Assembly: GCA_022784065.1 (NCBI GenBank) | Contig: JALFUO010000068.1 | Location: forward strand, 1 to 40,308 | DNA from: Bacteroidales bacterium | Lineage (GTDB): Bacteria; Bacteroidota; Bacteroidia; Bacteroidales; Bacteroidaceae | Length of the DNA: 40,308 bases | Direction: 5' to 3' | Shown here: piece by piece, positions 25,147 to 34,498 of the stretch | Numbering within the stretch: the stretch's first letter is position 1 | Layout of the letters: every line of letters begins with the position of its first letter | Made by a program: the position numbers and the translations under genes | Notes under the pieces: model-generated | Told to the model about the DNA's origin: nothing | The model's database searches: none | Seen by the model: the letters and a program-made list of their open reading frames with translations, nothing else

Positions 25147-26508
25147 ATGGATAAGTTCAATGTTCTCGGAGAAGCCCCCGTGGGGCGGCTGTTGGCGCAG
25201 TATGCCTTCCCTGCCATAGTGGCCATGGCGGCTTCCTCGGTTTACAACATCATCGACGGCATCTTCATCGGCCAGGGCGTGGGTGCAGAAGCCATTATGG
25301 GCTTGGCGCTGACGGCTCCCGTGATGTCGCTCACCGCGGCATTCGGTGCAATGGTCGGTGTGGGCGCGTCCACGCTGATGAGCGTCAAGCTCGGGCAGCG
25401 CGACTACGGCACGGCGCAGCGTATCCTCGGCAACGTGGTTATTATGAACGTCGGTATGGGGCTTTCGCTCGGCCTGCTGCTGCTACTTTTCCTCGAACCC
25501 ATCCTCCGCTTCTTCGGCGCAAGCGATGCCACGCTGCCTTATGCCTACGATTTTATGAGCATCATTCTTTTGGGCAATGTGGTGACGCATCTCTACCTCG
25601 GGCTCAACGCCCTGCTGCGCTCCACCAACCGTCCGCAGAAGGCCATGCTCGCCACCTTCGGCACCGTGGGTCTTAACTGCGTGCTCGCCCCGATTTTCAT
25701 CTTTGTGCTGGATTGGGGCATACGCGGCGCGGCATTTGCCACCATTCTCTCGCAGCTGGCGATGCTCTGCTGGCAGTTAAAACTCTTTTCAGATAAGTCA
25801 GACCTTATCCACCTGCATCGGGGCATTATGCGCCTGCAGCGCAAGATTGTGTGCGAGTCGCTGATAGTGGGCTTGCCGCAATTTCTCATCAACCTGTGCG
25901 CCTGCATGGTCACGGTAGTCGTGACGCGCAGCATGGCAAAATTTGGCGGCGACGTTTCAGTGGGCGCGTTCGGCATTTGCAACCGCTTGGTGCTCTTTGC
26001 CGTGATGGTCATCATAGGCCTGAACCAAGGCATGCAGCCCATTGCCGGTTACAACTATGGGGCGCAGCGTTACGACCGCGTGCTGCAAGTGCTCAAGCTC
26101 GCGCTCATAGCTGGCGTGTGCATCATGAGCATCGGCTTCTTGGTAGGCACGTTCTTTGCCGAACCCTGCGTGTCGCTCTTTGCCAAGGATTCGCCCAATC
26201 TGATTGCCGGCGCGGCGCACGGCCTGCGCATCATGGTGATGTTTTTCCCGATAGTAGGCATTCAGATTGTATCAACCGCATTTTTCCAAAGCATCGGCAT
26301 GGCCGGCAAGAGCATATTCCTTTCGCTCACGCGCCAGCTGCTTTTCCTTTTGCCTTTGCTCCTGATATTGCCGCACGTGATGGAGAATCCGATCGACGGC
26401 GTGTGGTATGCCTCGCCTTTCTCCGATCTCATAGCCTCCATCCTCGCCATCGTGCTCTTGACGGTGGAAGTAAAGAAATTCCGCAAACGCATTTCTGCAA
26501 ATAAGTAA
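25147..26508 (+). CDS. MATE family efflux transporter
   Basis: 453 aa; 'LGEAPVGRLLAQYAFPAIVAMAASSVYNIIDGIFIGQGVGAEAIMGLALTAPVM', 'GLNQGMQPIAGYNYGAQRYDRV'. Confidence 0.95.
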   Translation: MDKFNVLGEAPVGRLLAQYAFPAIVAMAASSVYNIIDGIFIGQGVGAEAIMGLALTAPVMSLTAAFGAMVGVGASTLMSVKLGQRDYGTAQRILGNVVIMNVGMGLSLGLLLLLFLEPILRFFGASDATLPYAYDFMSIILLGNVVTHLYLGLNALLRSTNRPQKAMLATFGTVGLNCVLAPIFIFVLDWGIRGAAFATILSQLAMLCWQLKLFSDKSDLIHLHRGIMRLQRKIVCESLIVGLPQFLINLCACMVTVVVTRSMAKFGGDVSVGAFGICNRLVLFAVMVIIGLNQGMQPIAGYNYGAQRYDRVLQVLKLALIAGVCIMSIGFLVGTFFAEPCVSLFAKDSPNLIAGAAHGLRIMVMFFPIVGIQIVSTAFFQSIGMAGKSIFLSLTRQLLFLLPLLLILPHVMENPIDGVWYASPFSDLIASILAIVLLTVEVKKFRKRISANK

Positions 26509-26567
26509 GCGGGTAGAAGAGTAAGCGAGACAAGTTTCTTTTGCCCTTCATTATATAAAGTAATCTT

Positions 26568-26615
26568 ACTCGTCTACTTGTTTACTCGTACACTCGTCTA
26601 CTCGTCTACTAAAAC
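26568..26615 (+). repeat. degenerate octamer tandem array ACTCGTCT, copy 2
   Basis: actcgtct acttgttt actcgtac actcgtct actcgtct actaaaac, six consecutive 8-mers, ending 9 nt before the ATG at 26625. Confidence 0.8.
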
Positions 26616-26624
26616 TATAATAAT

Positions 26625-27254
26625 ATGACTACCCCCTTCGTAATCACCATAGGCCGCCAGCTCGGCAGCGGCGGCAGGCAAATCGGTAGGCTGATAGCCG
26701 ACAGATTGGAGATTGACTATTTCGACAAGGAAATTCTCGACCTCGCCGCCCGCGAGAGCGGCTTCCGCCCGGAGATTTTTGAGGAGAGCGATGAGAAGAA
26801 CGGCTTCCTGCGCTCTATTTTCGGTAACATCATTCCCTTTTTCGGCAGTCCTTCCGAAAAGATTTACCCCGACGCATTGAGCCGCGAGAATCTCTTTCGT
26901 TTGCAGTCCGATGCCATTCGCAAGGCGGCGGGCGAACGCTCTGCGGTCTTCATAGGCCGTTGCGCCGACTATGTGTTGCGCGAGCACCCGCGTTGCCTCA
27001 ATGTGTTCCTTACTGCCAATATGGAAGACCGCATCGCCCAAGTGATGCGGCGCGAGGGCATTGACCGTGCGGCAGCCGAGCGGCGCATCGAAAGCGGAGA
27101 CCGCCAAAGGGCCGCGTTCTACAACTTTTATAGTTCCGGCACGTGGGGTGCAGCAGCCACCTACGACCTTTGCGTCAATACCTCCCTACTTGGCATAGAG
27201 GCAACGGCGGAACTGATTATCGGCTTTGCCCGCAAACGGCTTGGAACCTTATGA
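26625..27254 (+). CDS. cytidylate kinase-like family protein
   Basis: 'FVITIGRQLGSGGRQIGRLIADRLEIDYFDKEILDLAARESGF', 'SAVFIGRCADYVLREHPRCLNVFLTA'. Confidence 0.9.
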   Translation: MTTPFVITIGRQLGSGGRQIGRLIADRLEIDYFDKEILDLAARESGFRPEIFEESDEKNGFLRSIFGNIIPFFGSPSEKIYPDALSRENLFRLQSDAIRKAAGERSAVFIGRCADYVLREHPRCLNVFLTANMEDRIAQVMRREGIDRAAAERRIESGDRQRAAFYNFYSSGTWGAAATYDLCVNTSLLGIEATAELIIGFARKRLGTL

Positions 27255-27745
27255 AGCGCATCGGACTGCTATCAGATACCCACAGTTGCTGGGACGAGCG
27301 TTTCGCTGAATATTTTGCCGACTGCGATGAAATTTGGCACGCCGGCGATGTTGGTTCTATGGAGGTTGCCGACAAACTGGCGGCGTTGCACCCCCTGCGT
27401 TGCGTGTGCGGCAACTGCGATGGCGGCGACTTGCGCATTGTATATCCGCCCTTGGCGCGTTTCCGCGTGGAGGAGGTAGAGGTGATGATGACGCACATCG
27501 GCGGCTATCCCGGCCATTATGCGCCTCATATTCGCGAACGGCTGATGAGCCGCCCCACCGACCTTTTTGTGTGCGGGCATTCCCATATCCTGAAAGTGGT
27601 GCGCGACCCCTCTCTCGGCCTTCTGCACATCAACCCCGGCGCGGCAGGGCATCAGGGTTGGCACTTGGTACGCACCCTCGTGCGTTTCAGCATTACGGGC
27701 AAGCGTATCCACGACCTCGAAGTCGTGGAATTGGGAGGAAGATAA
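27251..27745 (+). CDS. YfcE/MJ0936-type metallophosphoesterase
   Basis: Start MKRIGLLSDTHSCWDERFAEYFADCDEIWHAGDVG (ATGA overlap with the upstream stop); 'CGNCDGGD', 'FVCGHSHILKVV', 'INPGAAGHQG'. Confidence 0.92.
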   Translation: MKRIGLLSDTHSCWDERFAEYFADCDEIWHAGDVGSMEVADKLAALHPLRCVCGNCDGGDLRIVYPPLARFRVEEVEVMMTHIGGYPGHYAPHIRERLMSRPTDLFVCGHSHILKVVRDPSLGLLHINPGAAGHQGWHLVRTLVRFSITGKRIHDLEVVELGGR

Positions 27746-27754
27746 TCGTATATC

Positions 27755-27796
27755 ATAACGAGGGAGGCACGCCCATCGGCGTGCCTCCCTCGTTAT
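27755..27796. terminator. bidirectional terminator between convergent genes
   Basis: ATAACGAGGGAGGCACGCC catc GGCGTGCCTCCCTCGTTAT, 19-bp stem. Confidence 0.9.
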
Positions 27797-27819
27797 TGTA
27801 TGCCTTTAAGACTTAGGGG

Positions 27820-28284
27820 TTAGGCAATCGTGAGCAGCGTGGTGCCTTCCATCACGCTGTCGCCTGCTGCCACGCATACGGCGGATACTGTGCCGGCAGA
27901 TTCGGCGCAGATGTTGTTTTCCATCTTCATGGCTTCGAGCACGAGCACCACGTCGCCAGCCTTCACGGCCTGGCCTGCTGCCACGTTGATTTTCGTCACC
28001 ACGCCGGGCAGAGGTGCTTTCACGGGCGTGCCGCTGCCCGGTGCGCTCTTGCCTGCTGCGGGTGCGGGGGCTGCGGCAGGCATTTCGGCTGCCGGCTGCG
28101 CAGCGGGTGCGGGAGCGGCTGCGCCGGTGGCGCTTTCGGGCAGGTCTTCTTCGAGCAGCGAAGAGCCGTGCATCTGTACCTCAAAAGGCAGGCCGTTCAC
28201 CTCAACCTGTGCCTTGTCGCCCTGGATGCCGCAAATAGTAACATCGTACTCGGCACCGTTAATGGTATATTTGTATTGCTTCAT
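27820..28284 (-). CDS. biotin carboxyl carrier / biotin attachment subunit
   Basis: C-terminal 'VKAPLPGVVTKINVAAGQAVKAGDVVLVLEAMKMENNICAESAGTVSAVCVAAGDSV' with EAMKM biotinylation motif; Ala/Pro linker. Confidence 0.95.
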   Translation of the reverse strand: MKQYKYTINGAEYDVTICGIQGDKAQVEVNGLPFEVQMHGSSLLEEDLPESATGAAAPAPAAQPAAEMPAAAPAPAAGKSAPGSGTPVKAPLPGVVTKINVAAGQAVKAGDVVLVLEAMKMENNICAESAGTVSAVCVAAGDSVMEGTTLLTIA

Positions 28285-28329
28285 CTTTTGAAATCGTTTT
28301 TTTTAGAAATTATTGTTTACGGAGCAGCA

Positions 28330-28593
28330 TTAAAGCCTGTTCATCAGCTGCGAAGGGTGGTTCCAGCTGCTTTCGTGCTGTTGGAGGGTAATGACGCCGG
28401 TTTCGTCGTCGTGCACCACTTCTACCTCGTGCTCAATCAGCGCAAGGGCAATGGCCGCAGCGTAGGCGGGCATGCGTTCCTCGCTCACTTCCGGGTGCTC
28501 GCCGTCGACGAGGAAGTCGGCAATCGTGCCTTCGCGGTCGTCGAGGCGGATGCTCACGGCGTGTCCGTTGATTTGATATTGGAATGTTTTCAT
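28330..28593 (-). CDS. small hypothetical protein (87 aa) in the carboxylase operon
   Basis: MKTFQYQINGHAVSIRLDDREGTIADFLVDGEHPEVSEERMPAYAAAIALALIEHEVEVVHDDETGVITLQQ..., between biotin carrier and carboxyltransferase genes on the same strand. Confidence 0.7.
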   Translation of the reverse strand: MKTFQYQINGHAVSIRLDDREGTIADFLVDGEHPEVSEERMPAYAAAIALALIEHEVEVVHDDETGVITLQQHESSWNHPSQLMNRL

Positions 28594-28614
28594 TGCTTGC
28601 TTTTTGCCTATGGT

Positions 28615-30168
28615 TTACAAGGGGATATTGCCGTGCTTCTTGGCGGGGCGCGTTTCGCGCTTGTTGGCCAGCTGCGCGAGGGCGCGGCAGATGCGGAAGC
28701 GCGTGTTGCGCGGTTCGATCACATCGTCCACATATCCGAACTCGGCTGCCTTGTAGGGGTTGGTGAAGAGGTCGTTGTATTCCTTTTCCTTTTCTGCGAG
28801 GAACGCCTTGGGGTCTTCCTTCGTCTTGGCTTCCTTACCGTCGAGGATTGCCACGGCGCCCGATGCGCCCATCACAGCGATTTCGGCAGAAGGCCAAGCG
28901 TAGTTGAGGTCGGCACGGAGCTGCTTGCAGCCCATCACGATGTGCGAGCCGCCGTAGCTCTTGCGGAGCGTCACGGTCACCTTGGGCACCGTAGCTTCGC
29001 CGTAGGCATAGAGCAGTTTTGCGCCGTGGTCGATTACGGCGTTGTATTCCTGTCCCGTTCCAGGGAGGAAGCCCGGCACGTCCACGAGGCTCACGATGGG
29101 AATATTGAAGCAGTCGCAGAAACGCACGAAGCGAGCAGCCTTGCGCGAGGCATTGCAGTCGAGCACGCCGGCGTAAACGCTGGGCTGGTTGGCCACGATG
29201 CCCACGCTCTCGCCGTTGAAGCGGGCGAAACCGATGATAATGTTGCGGGCAAAGGAGCGCTGCACTTCCATGAACTCGCCATTGTCCACAACGGCCGAGA
29301 TAACCTTATACATGTCGTAGGCCATGTTGGGGTTGTCGGGGATAATCTCGTTGAGGCTGTCTTCCTTGCGGTCGATGGGGTCGTTGCAGGCGATGCGCGG
29401 TGCGCGTTCCATGTTGTTCTGGGGCAGATAGGAGAGCAGGCGGCGGATAAGGGCTGAGAACTCCTCTTCCGTCTTGGCCGTGAAGTGGCACACGCCGCTC
29501 TTTGTGGAGTGAACGCCTGCGCCGCCGAGGTCTTCCTGCGTCACGTCCTCGCCCGTCACGGTTTTCACCACCTTCGGGCCGGTGAGGAACATGTAGCTCA
29601 CGCCTTCGAGCATCACCACGAAGTCGGTGAGGGCGGGGGAGTAGACAGCGCCACCGGCGCACGGGCCGCAGATGCCTGAGATTTGGGGCACCACGCCGCT
29701 GGCCTCGATGTTGCGCTGGAAGATGTTGCCGAAGCCGGCGAGGGCGTTGATGCCTTCCTGTATGCGCGCGCCGCCCGAGTCGTTAAGGCCGATGCAGGGC
29801 ACGCCCATCTTTATGCTCTGGTCCATCACTTTGCAGATTTTCTCTGCCATAGTTTCGGAGAGCGAGCCGCCGTTTACGGTGAAGTCCTGTGCAAACACGT
29901 AGACGAGGCGGCCGTTAATCGTGCCGCTGCCGGCTACCACGCCATCGCCGAGGAACTGCTTCTTCTCCATGCCGAAATAGTGGCAGCGGTGGAGCTTGAA
30001 CATGTCCATTTCCTCAAACGAGCCTTTGTCGAGCAGCATGTCGATGCGCTCGCGTGCTGTGGCCTTGCCTTTTTCGTGTTGCTTCTCAATCGCTTTCTCT
30101 CCGCCGCCGAGGCGTGCCTTCTGGCGGAGTTCCACGAGTTGCTTGATTTTCTTTAATTGTTCACTCAT
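28615..30168 (-). CDS. acyl-CoA carboxylase carboxyltransferase (propionyl-CoA carboxylase beta / methylmalonyl-CoA decarboxylase alpha type)
   Basis: Likely start [55 protein letters not shown] at 30168; '[22 protein letters not shown]', '[53 protein letters not shown]'. Confidence 0.96.
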   Translation of the reverse strand: MSEQLKKIKQLVELRQKARLGGGEKAIEKQHEKGKATARERIDMLLDKGSFEEMDMFKLHRCHYFGMEKKQFLGDGVVAGSGTINGRLVYVFAQDFTVNGGSLSETMAEKICKVMDQSIKMGVPCIGLNDSGGARIQEGINALAGFGNIFQRNIEASGVVPQISGICGPCAGGAVYSPALTDFVVMLEGVSYMFLTGPKVVKTVTGEDVTQEDLGGAGVHSTKSGVCHFTAKTEEEFSALIRRLLSYLPQNNMERAPRIACNDPIDRKEDSLNEIIPDNPNMAYDMYKVISAVVDNGEFMEVQRSFARNIIIGFARFNGESVGIVANQPSVYAGVLDCNASRKAARFVRFCDCFNIPIVSLVDVPGFLPGTGQEYNAVIDHGAKLLYAYGEATVPKVTVTLRKSYGGSHIVMGCKQLRADLNYAWPSAEIAVMGASGAVAILDGKEAKTKEDPKAFLAEKEKEYNDLFTNPYKAAEFGYVDDVIEPRNTRFRICRALAQLANKRETRPAKKHGNIPL

Positions 30169-30378
30169 AATGTGTAGTTGTGTGATGATTTCTATTCGGG
30201 CGAGACACACAATATTATATATATGTATCTCAAAGCGGGGCAAAGTTATGAAAAAAACGGCACACTTATAGGGCGTTTTGTGCGATTTCGTGCATTTGCT
30301 GCGCAGAAAGTCTGCAAAAAGTGACATAAGTTTAGATTATTTTTGTGTGGAAATGGTTTCAGAAAGCTGGGAACATTG

Positions 30379-30386
30379 TATTTTTG
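30379..30386 (+). promoter_or_regulatory. -7 box (TATTTTTG) for the Cys/Lys-repeat gene
   Basis: TATTTTTG at 30379-30386, 68 nt before the ATG; -33 element weak. Confidence 0.4.
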
Positions 30387-30453
30387 CAGTCGAGAGGTTT
30401 TCCTCTTGTCAATAAGTAAAGAATTATCCACCAAAAACTTAAACTTATCCATT

Positions 30454-30729
30454 ATGAAGAAGTTAATGATGCTTGCCGCAATGGCAATTTTCTGCGTCAG
30501 CATGAACGCTCAAGAACCCCAGAAGAAAGAATGCTGCAAGAAGGCAAAGACCGAATGCTGTGAAAAGAAGGACAAGAAAGATTGCAAGAAGGACTGCAAA
30601 AAGGATTGCAAGAAGGTTTGCGACAAAGCCAAGTGCGGCGATTGCAAGAAAGACTGCAAAAAGGATTGCAAGAAGGCTTGCGACAAGGCCAAGTGCGGCG
30701 ATTGCAAGAAGGCTTGCGACAAGAAATAA
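30454..30729 (+). CDS. exported Cys/Lys/Asp-repeat small protein (91 aa)
   Basis: MKKLMMLAAMAIFCVSMNAQ signal peptide, then EPQKKECCKKAKTECCEKKDKKDCKKDCKKDCKKVCDKAKCGDCKKDCKKDCKKACDKAKCGDCKKACDKK; encoded by a 60-bp tandem repeat starting at 30580, 30640 and 30700 (partial). Confidence 0.85.
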   Translation: MKKLMMLAAMAIFCVSMNAQEPQKKECCKKAKTECCEKKDKKDCKKDCKKDCKKVCDKAKCGDCKKDCKKDCKKACDKAKCGDCKKACDKK

Positions 30730-30755
30730 TTCTTTCTTGAAATCCATTCCATATA

Positions 30756-30786
30756 AAGAGGGGAGGCTTTTGCCTCTCCTCTTTTT
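30756..30786 (+). terminator. intrinsic terminator after the Cys/Lys-repeat gene
   Basis: AAGAGGGGAGGC tttt GCCTCTCCTCTTTTT-like hairpin with T tract. Confidence 0.8.
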
Positions 30787-30904
30787 CGTTGCACCCGCCA
30801 GCGTGTTTTGCCTGCTCTCCTTACCCCAACAAGCCTTTTAGAATGCTTCAAAAGTCTTTTACAGTCCCCAAAAACAAAGACTTTTCAAAAAAACACACAC
30901 TTTT

Positions 30905-30935
30905 TTTGCTTTTTCATAAAAACACTATATCTTTG
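30905..30935 (+). promoter_or_regulatory. promoter for the susC-like gene
   Basis: TTTG (30905-30908), N19, TATCTTTG (30928-30935). Confidence 0.65.
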
Positions 30936-31036
30936 CCTTGTGAATTATCTGCGCAGAAAAGTGACAAAGGGTTTGACTCCCTGCGCAGAAAGCACATCAA
31001 TATTTTTACGGACTCATCCTTAAATCTATTTTCTAT

Positions 31037-34000
31037 ATGCTTAAACCCATTAAATCTGTCAGCATGGCGCTTATGGCGGCTGCAGTAACGGGCATGCCCT
31101 TGTTTGCTGCACCGATTGAAGCCCATGCCGAGGTTGCCGCTGTGCAACAGACAGGCGTTGTTAAAGGCGTTATCAAAGATGATGCCGGGCAGCCGGCTAT
31201 CGGTGCCGTTGTCTTTGTAGTGGGCACGAAAAACTCAACCACTACCGACGTTGACGGCTCGTTTACATTAAAGAATGTGCAGAAAGGCGCAACCATCCGC
31301 GTGTCCCTTATTGGTTACAAACCTCAGGACATCAAGTGGCAAGGGGGCGCCCTTAATGTTATCCTTGAGAGCAACGACAATTCCTTTGAAGAAGTAGTCG
31401 TTACGGCCATGGGTATCGCGCGTAAGGAGAAATCGCTTACCTACGCTACGCAGCAGATTAAGAACGACGAGTTCATGAAGGTGCAGGACCCCAACCTCGT
31501 CAACTCTATCGAAGGTAAGGTCTCTGGCGTTACCATCACCCCCAGCGCAGGCGGTGCGGGCGGTGCTTCCAAGATTATCCTGCGCGGTAACAAGTCCATT
31601 ATGGGTAACAACCAGCCGCTTATCGTTGTGGACGGTATACCTATGACCAACAATACGCGCGGCCAGATGGACGGTACGGGCGATATCGCAGTGCTCAACT
31701 CCACCGCCGTGAGCGAAGGCTCCGACCCCCTCTCCCAGATTAACCCCGACGATATCGAGTCGATGAATATCCTGAAAGGCGCAAACGCCGCCGCCCTCTA
31801 CGGTTCGGCTGCCGCCAATGGTGTTGTGATGATTACTACGAAGAAGGGTAAGGAAGGCCGTCTCGACGTGAACTTCACCTCCAACGTTACCTTTGACACG
31901 CCACTCCTTACGCCTGAAATACAAAACCGTTACGGCGCATCGATCAACGGCACAAGCATCAGTAAGGACAGCTGGGGGCCCGCTCTTGGCAATACGGGCA
32001 ACCACTATACGCTGCAAAGTTCCGACGGCAAGAAGGTGTATCTGCGCGATCAGGCTTACGACGACATCAAGGATTTCTACCGTCTCGGCGTAACCACCAA
32101 CAACTCAATCTCGCTTTCTGGCGGTACAGAAAAGATACGCACTTACGTGTCGTATGCCAACTCGCACGCCAACGGTATGATCCGCACGAACAGCTACAAC
32201 CGTAACACCTTTGCTTTCCGCCAGTCTTACAAGCTCTTCAAGCGCGTTACCATCGATGTGAACGCCAACTACGTTCAGACGGTTACCCGCAACCGTACCT
32301 CTGGCGGTCTCGTGCTCAACCCCATCTACGACCTCTATACCGCACCGCGCAATGTAGATATGCGTTATTATAAGGACAATTATCAGGGTTACGGCACCTG
32401 GGAGTCTAATCCCCAACATGGCTGGCTCATGGATCCAACAAAGGGTGCCAACTACGTGTGGGGCAGCAAGACCTATCAGCTCACCGGCCCCATGCAGCAG
32501 TGGGCTATCAACAACGCCGGCAACAACAACCCCTATTGGCTCATGAACATGAACCAAGGCAAGGACAAGGAAGACCGCTTCTATGGCTACTTCCAAGGCA
32601 AGATCGACATCTACGACGGTCTCTCCTTCCAAGCCCGTGTGTCGCTCGACCACACGAAGTTCAACTCCGAAAGCCACCGCTACGCCACTACGCAGTTGCC
32701 CAGCTCGATGGACGACTTCGGCCGTTACTGGCTCAATAACCAGAAGACGAATGAACTCTATACCGACTACCTCCTCAGCTATAACAAGAAGTTTGGCGAC
32801 TGGAGCGTATCGGCTACTGCTGGCTACGTAGGTCACACTCTGAAGTCTGAATATGTTTCTACCGACGTGACCGCTACGCAGTTCGACGGACAGCGCAAGT
32901 TCCTCTCTGATGATAATGTGGTTATCAACCGTTTCGAACCGAACTCCGGCGGTGACGGTGCAACTTCCAAGTCCGAAGGCTCCAACTGGGACAAGGCTGC
33001 TCTCGTTACGGCGCAGATAGGTTGGAAAGACTACGTTTATGTGGACGGTTCTTACCGTCGCGACTGGTATCGTGCCTTCAAGCAGTTTGCATACATGGGC
33101 ACGCCCGACAACTATGGCTATTTCGGCTTCGGTGCCAACGCCATTCTTTCCTCGCTCTTCAAACTGCCCGAATGGTTCAACTATGCCAAGTATCGTCTGA
33201 GCTATTCAGAAGTAGGTAACTCCATTCCCAACAGCGTCTACAACCTCGCTGTCAGCAACAACGTGCGCGGTACGACCACGCTCTCCGGCTACAATAGCTT
33301 CTGGCCCATTCCTGAAAAGACCAAGTCGTTTGAAACGGGTCTGGAAATGCAGTTCTTCAACAACCGCCTCAATGCCGACATTACTTATTATAACTCGGCC
33401 ATGCACAACTCCTATCTTGAAATCTCCGGTACCAACGGCCGCACGCAGCCTGTCAATACCGGCGTTATCCGCAACCAAGGTGTTGAACTGACGCTTGGCT
33501 ATGACTGGAAGATTTCTAAGGACTGGCGTTGGAAGACTTCTGTTAACTTCTCGTTCAACAAGAATAAGATTGTCGAAACCTACCGCGACGAGCAGGGTAA
33601 TCCCAAGATGCTCACGCAGGGCCTCGCCGGCGTTCAGGTACGCTATGTCGAAGGCGGTTCTTACGGCGATATGTACGTGAGCGACTTCCGTCGTTGGCAG
33701 ACCGACGTTTATCAGTATGAAGTGCCCGACGTGAATGGCGGTGCTCCTACCGTTTACTACACTAATTCGCCCACGGCCGATGCAGCCGGCAACCCCCTCG
33801 CCGACGGTATCACAACAACTAAGATTCACAATGCAGGCGACATCTACGTCAACTCAGAAGGCAAGCCGACTATAGACGGTAGCTTCGCCTACGTGAAGCC
33901 CAGCGGCACGATCAGCAACACGCCGAGCAATCCTTACGGCAAGTACATCGGCAACATGAACTCCAAGTTCCAGATTGGTTGGTCGAACTCATTCCACTTT

Positions 34001-34489
34001 AAGGACTTCACGCTCTACTTCCTCATCAACGGTCGCATCGGCGGTAAGGTGATTTCTATGACCGAAGGCTACCTTGATGCACTCGGACAGTCGCAGCGCA
34101 CGGCCGATGCCCGCATGTATGCAGAAAACAACGGCATCTACGCCGACAACGGTCAGCTCGGCATGTACGTGCCCGACGGCAGTGGGCAGATTGTTCCCAT
34201 TCAGACTTGGTATGAAACAGTGGGTCGCAACAATCCCGCCGACTACGTTTACGATGCCACCAACTTCCGCCTCCGTGAGCTCTCCTTCGGCTACACGTTC
34301 CGCAACCTCCTCGGCGATGGCAAGAACCTCACCATCTCGTTCATCGGACGTAACCTCTTCTTTATCTACAAGGATGCTCCCGTTGATCCCGACATCTCCC
34401 TCTCCAACGGTAACGGCCTCGGCGCATTTGAAATCTTCAACCTCCCGTCCGCACGTTCCTACGGTCTGAATCTCAAACTTAATTTCTAA
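31037..34489 (+). CDS. SusC/RagA family TonB-linked outer membrane protein
   Basis: 1150 aa; carboxypeptidase-like N-domain 'VKGVIKDDAGQPAIGAVVFVVGTKNSTTTDVDGSFTLKN', plug 'IEGKVSGVTITPSAGGAGGASKIILRGNKSIMGNNQPLIVVDGIPM', 'ESMNILKGANAAALYGSAAANGVVMITTKKG'. Confidence 0.97.
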   Translation: MLKPIKSVSMALMAAAVTGMPLFAAPIEAHAEVAAVQQTGVVKGVIKDDAGQPAIGAVVFVVGTKNSTTTDVDGSFTLKNVQKGATIRVSLIGYKPQDIKWQGGALNVILESNDNSFEEVVVTAMGIARKEKSLTYATQQIKNDEFMKVQDPNLVNSIEGKVSGVTITPSAGGAGGASKIILRGNKSIMGNNQPLIVVDGIPMTNNTRGQMDGTGDIAVLNSTAVSEGSDPLSQINPDDIESMNILKGANAAALYGSAAANGVVMITTKKGKEGRLDVNFTSNVTFDTPLLTPEIQNRYGASINGTSISKDSWGPALGNTGNHYTLQSSDGKKVYLRDQAYDDIKDFYRLGVTTNNSISLSGGTEKIRTYVSYANSHANGMIRTNSYNRNTFAFRQSYKLFKRVTIDVNANYVQTVTRNRTSGGLVLNPIYDLYTAPRNVDMRYYKDNYQGYGTWESNPQHGWLMDPTKGANYVWGSKTYQLTGPMQQWAINNAGNNNPYWLMNMNQGKDKEDRFYGYFQGKIDIYDGLSFQARVSLDHTKFNSESHRYATTQLPSSMDDFGRYWLNNQKTNELYTDYLLSYNKKFGDWSVSATAGYVGHTLKSEYVSTDVTATQFDGQRKFLSDDNVVINRFEPNSGGDGATSKSEGSNWDKAALVTAQIGWKDYVYVDGSYRRDWYRAFKQFAYMGTPDNYGYFGFGANAILSSLFKLPEWFNYAKYRLSYSEVGNSIPNSVYNLAVSNNVRGTTTLSGYNSFWPIPEKTKSFETGLEMQFFNNRLNADITYYNSAMHNSYLEISGTNGRTQPVNTGVIRNQGVELTLGYDWKISKDWRWKTSVNFSFNKNKIVETYRDEQGNPKMLTQGLAGVQVRYVEGGSYGDMYVSDFRRWQTDVYQYEVPDVNGGAPTVYYTNSPTADAAGNPLADGITTTKIHNAGDIYVNSEGKPTIDGSFAYVKPSGTISNTPSNPYGKYIGNMNSKFQIGWSNSFHFKDFTLYFLINGRIGGKVISMTEGYLDALGQSQRTADARMYAENNGIYADNGQLGMYVPDGSGQIVPIQTWYETVGRNNPADYVYDATNFRLRELSFGYTFRNLLGDGKNLTISFIGRNLFFIYKDAPVDPDISLSNGNGLGAFEIFNLPSARSYGLNLKLNF

Positions 34490-34498
34490 AAAGCAGAA

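Noticed and set aside
28168-29457. 429-aa plus-strand ORF antisense to the carboxylase operon
   Set aside because: Shadow ORF crossing three real genes, with no domain.
30463-30747. 94-aa minus-strand hydrophobic ORF antisense to the Cys/Lys-repeat gene
   Set aside because: Its Leu/Ala/Val repeats are the antisense reading of the AAG/TGC-rich repeats; the plus strand has signal peptide, promoter-like box and terminator.
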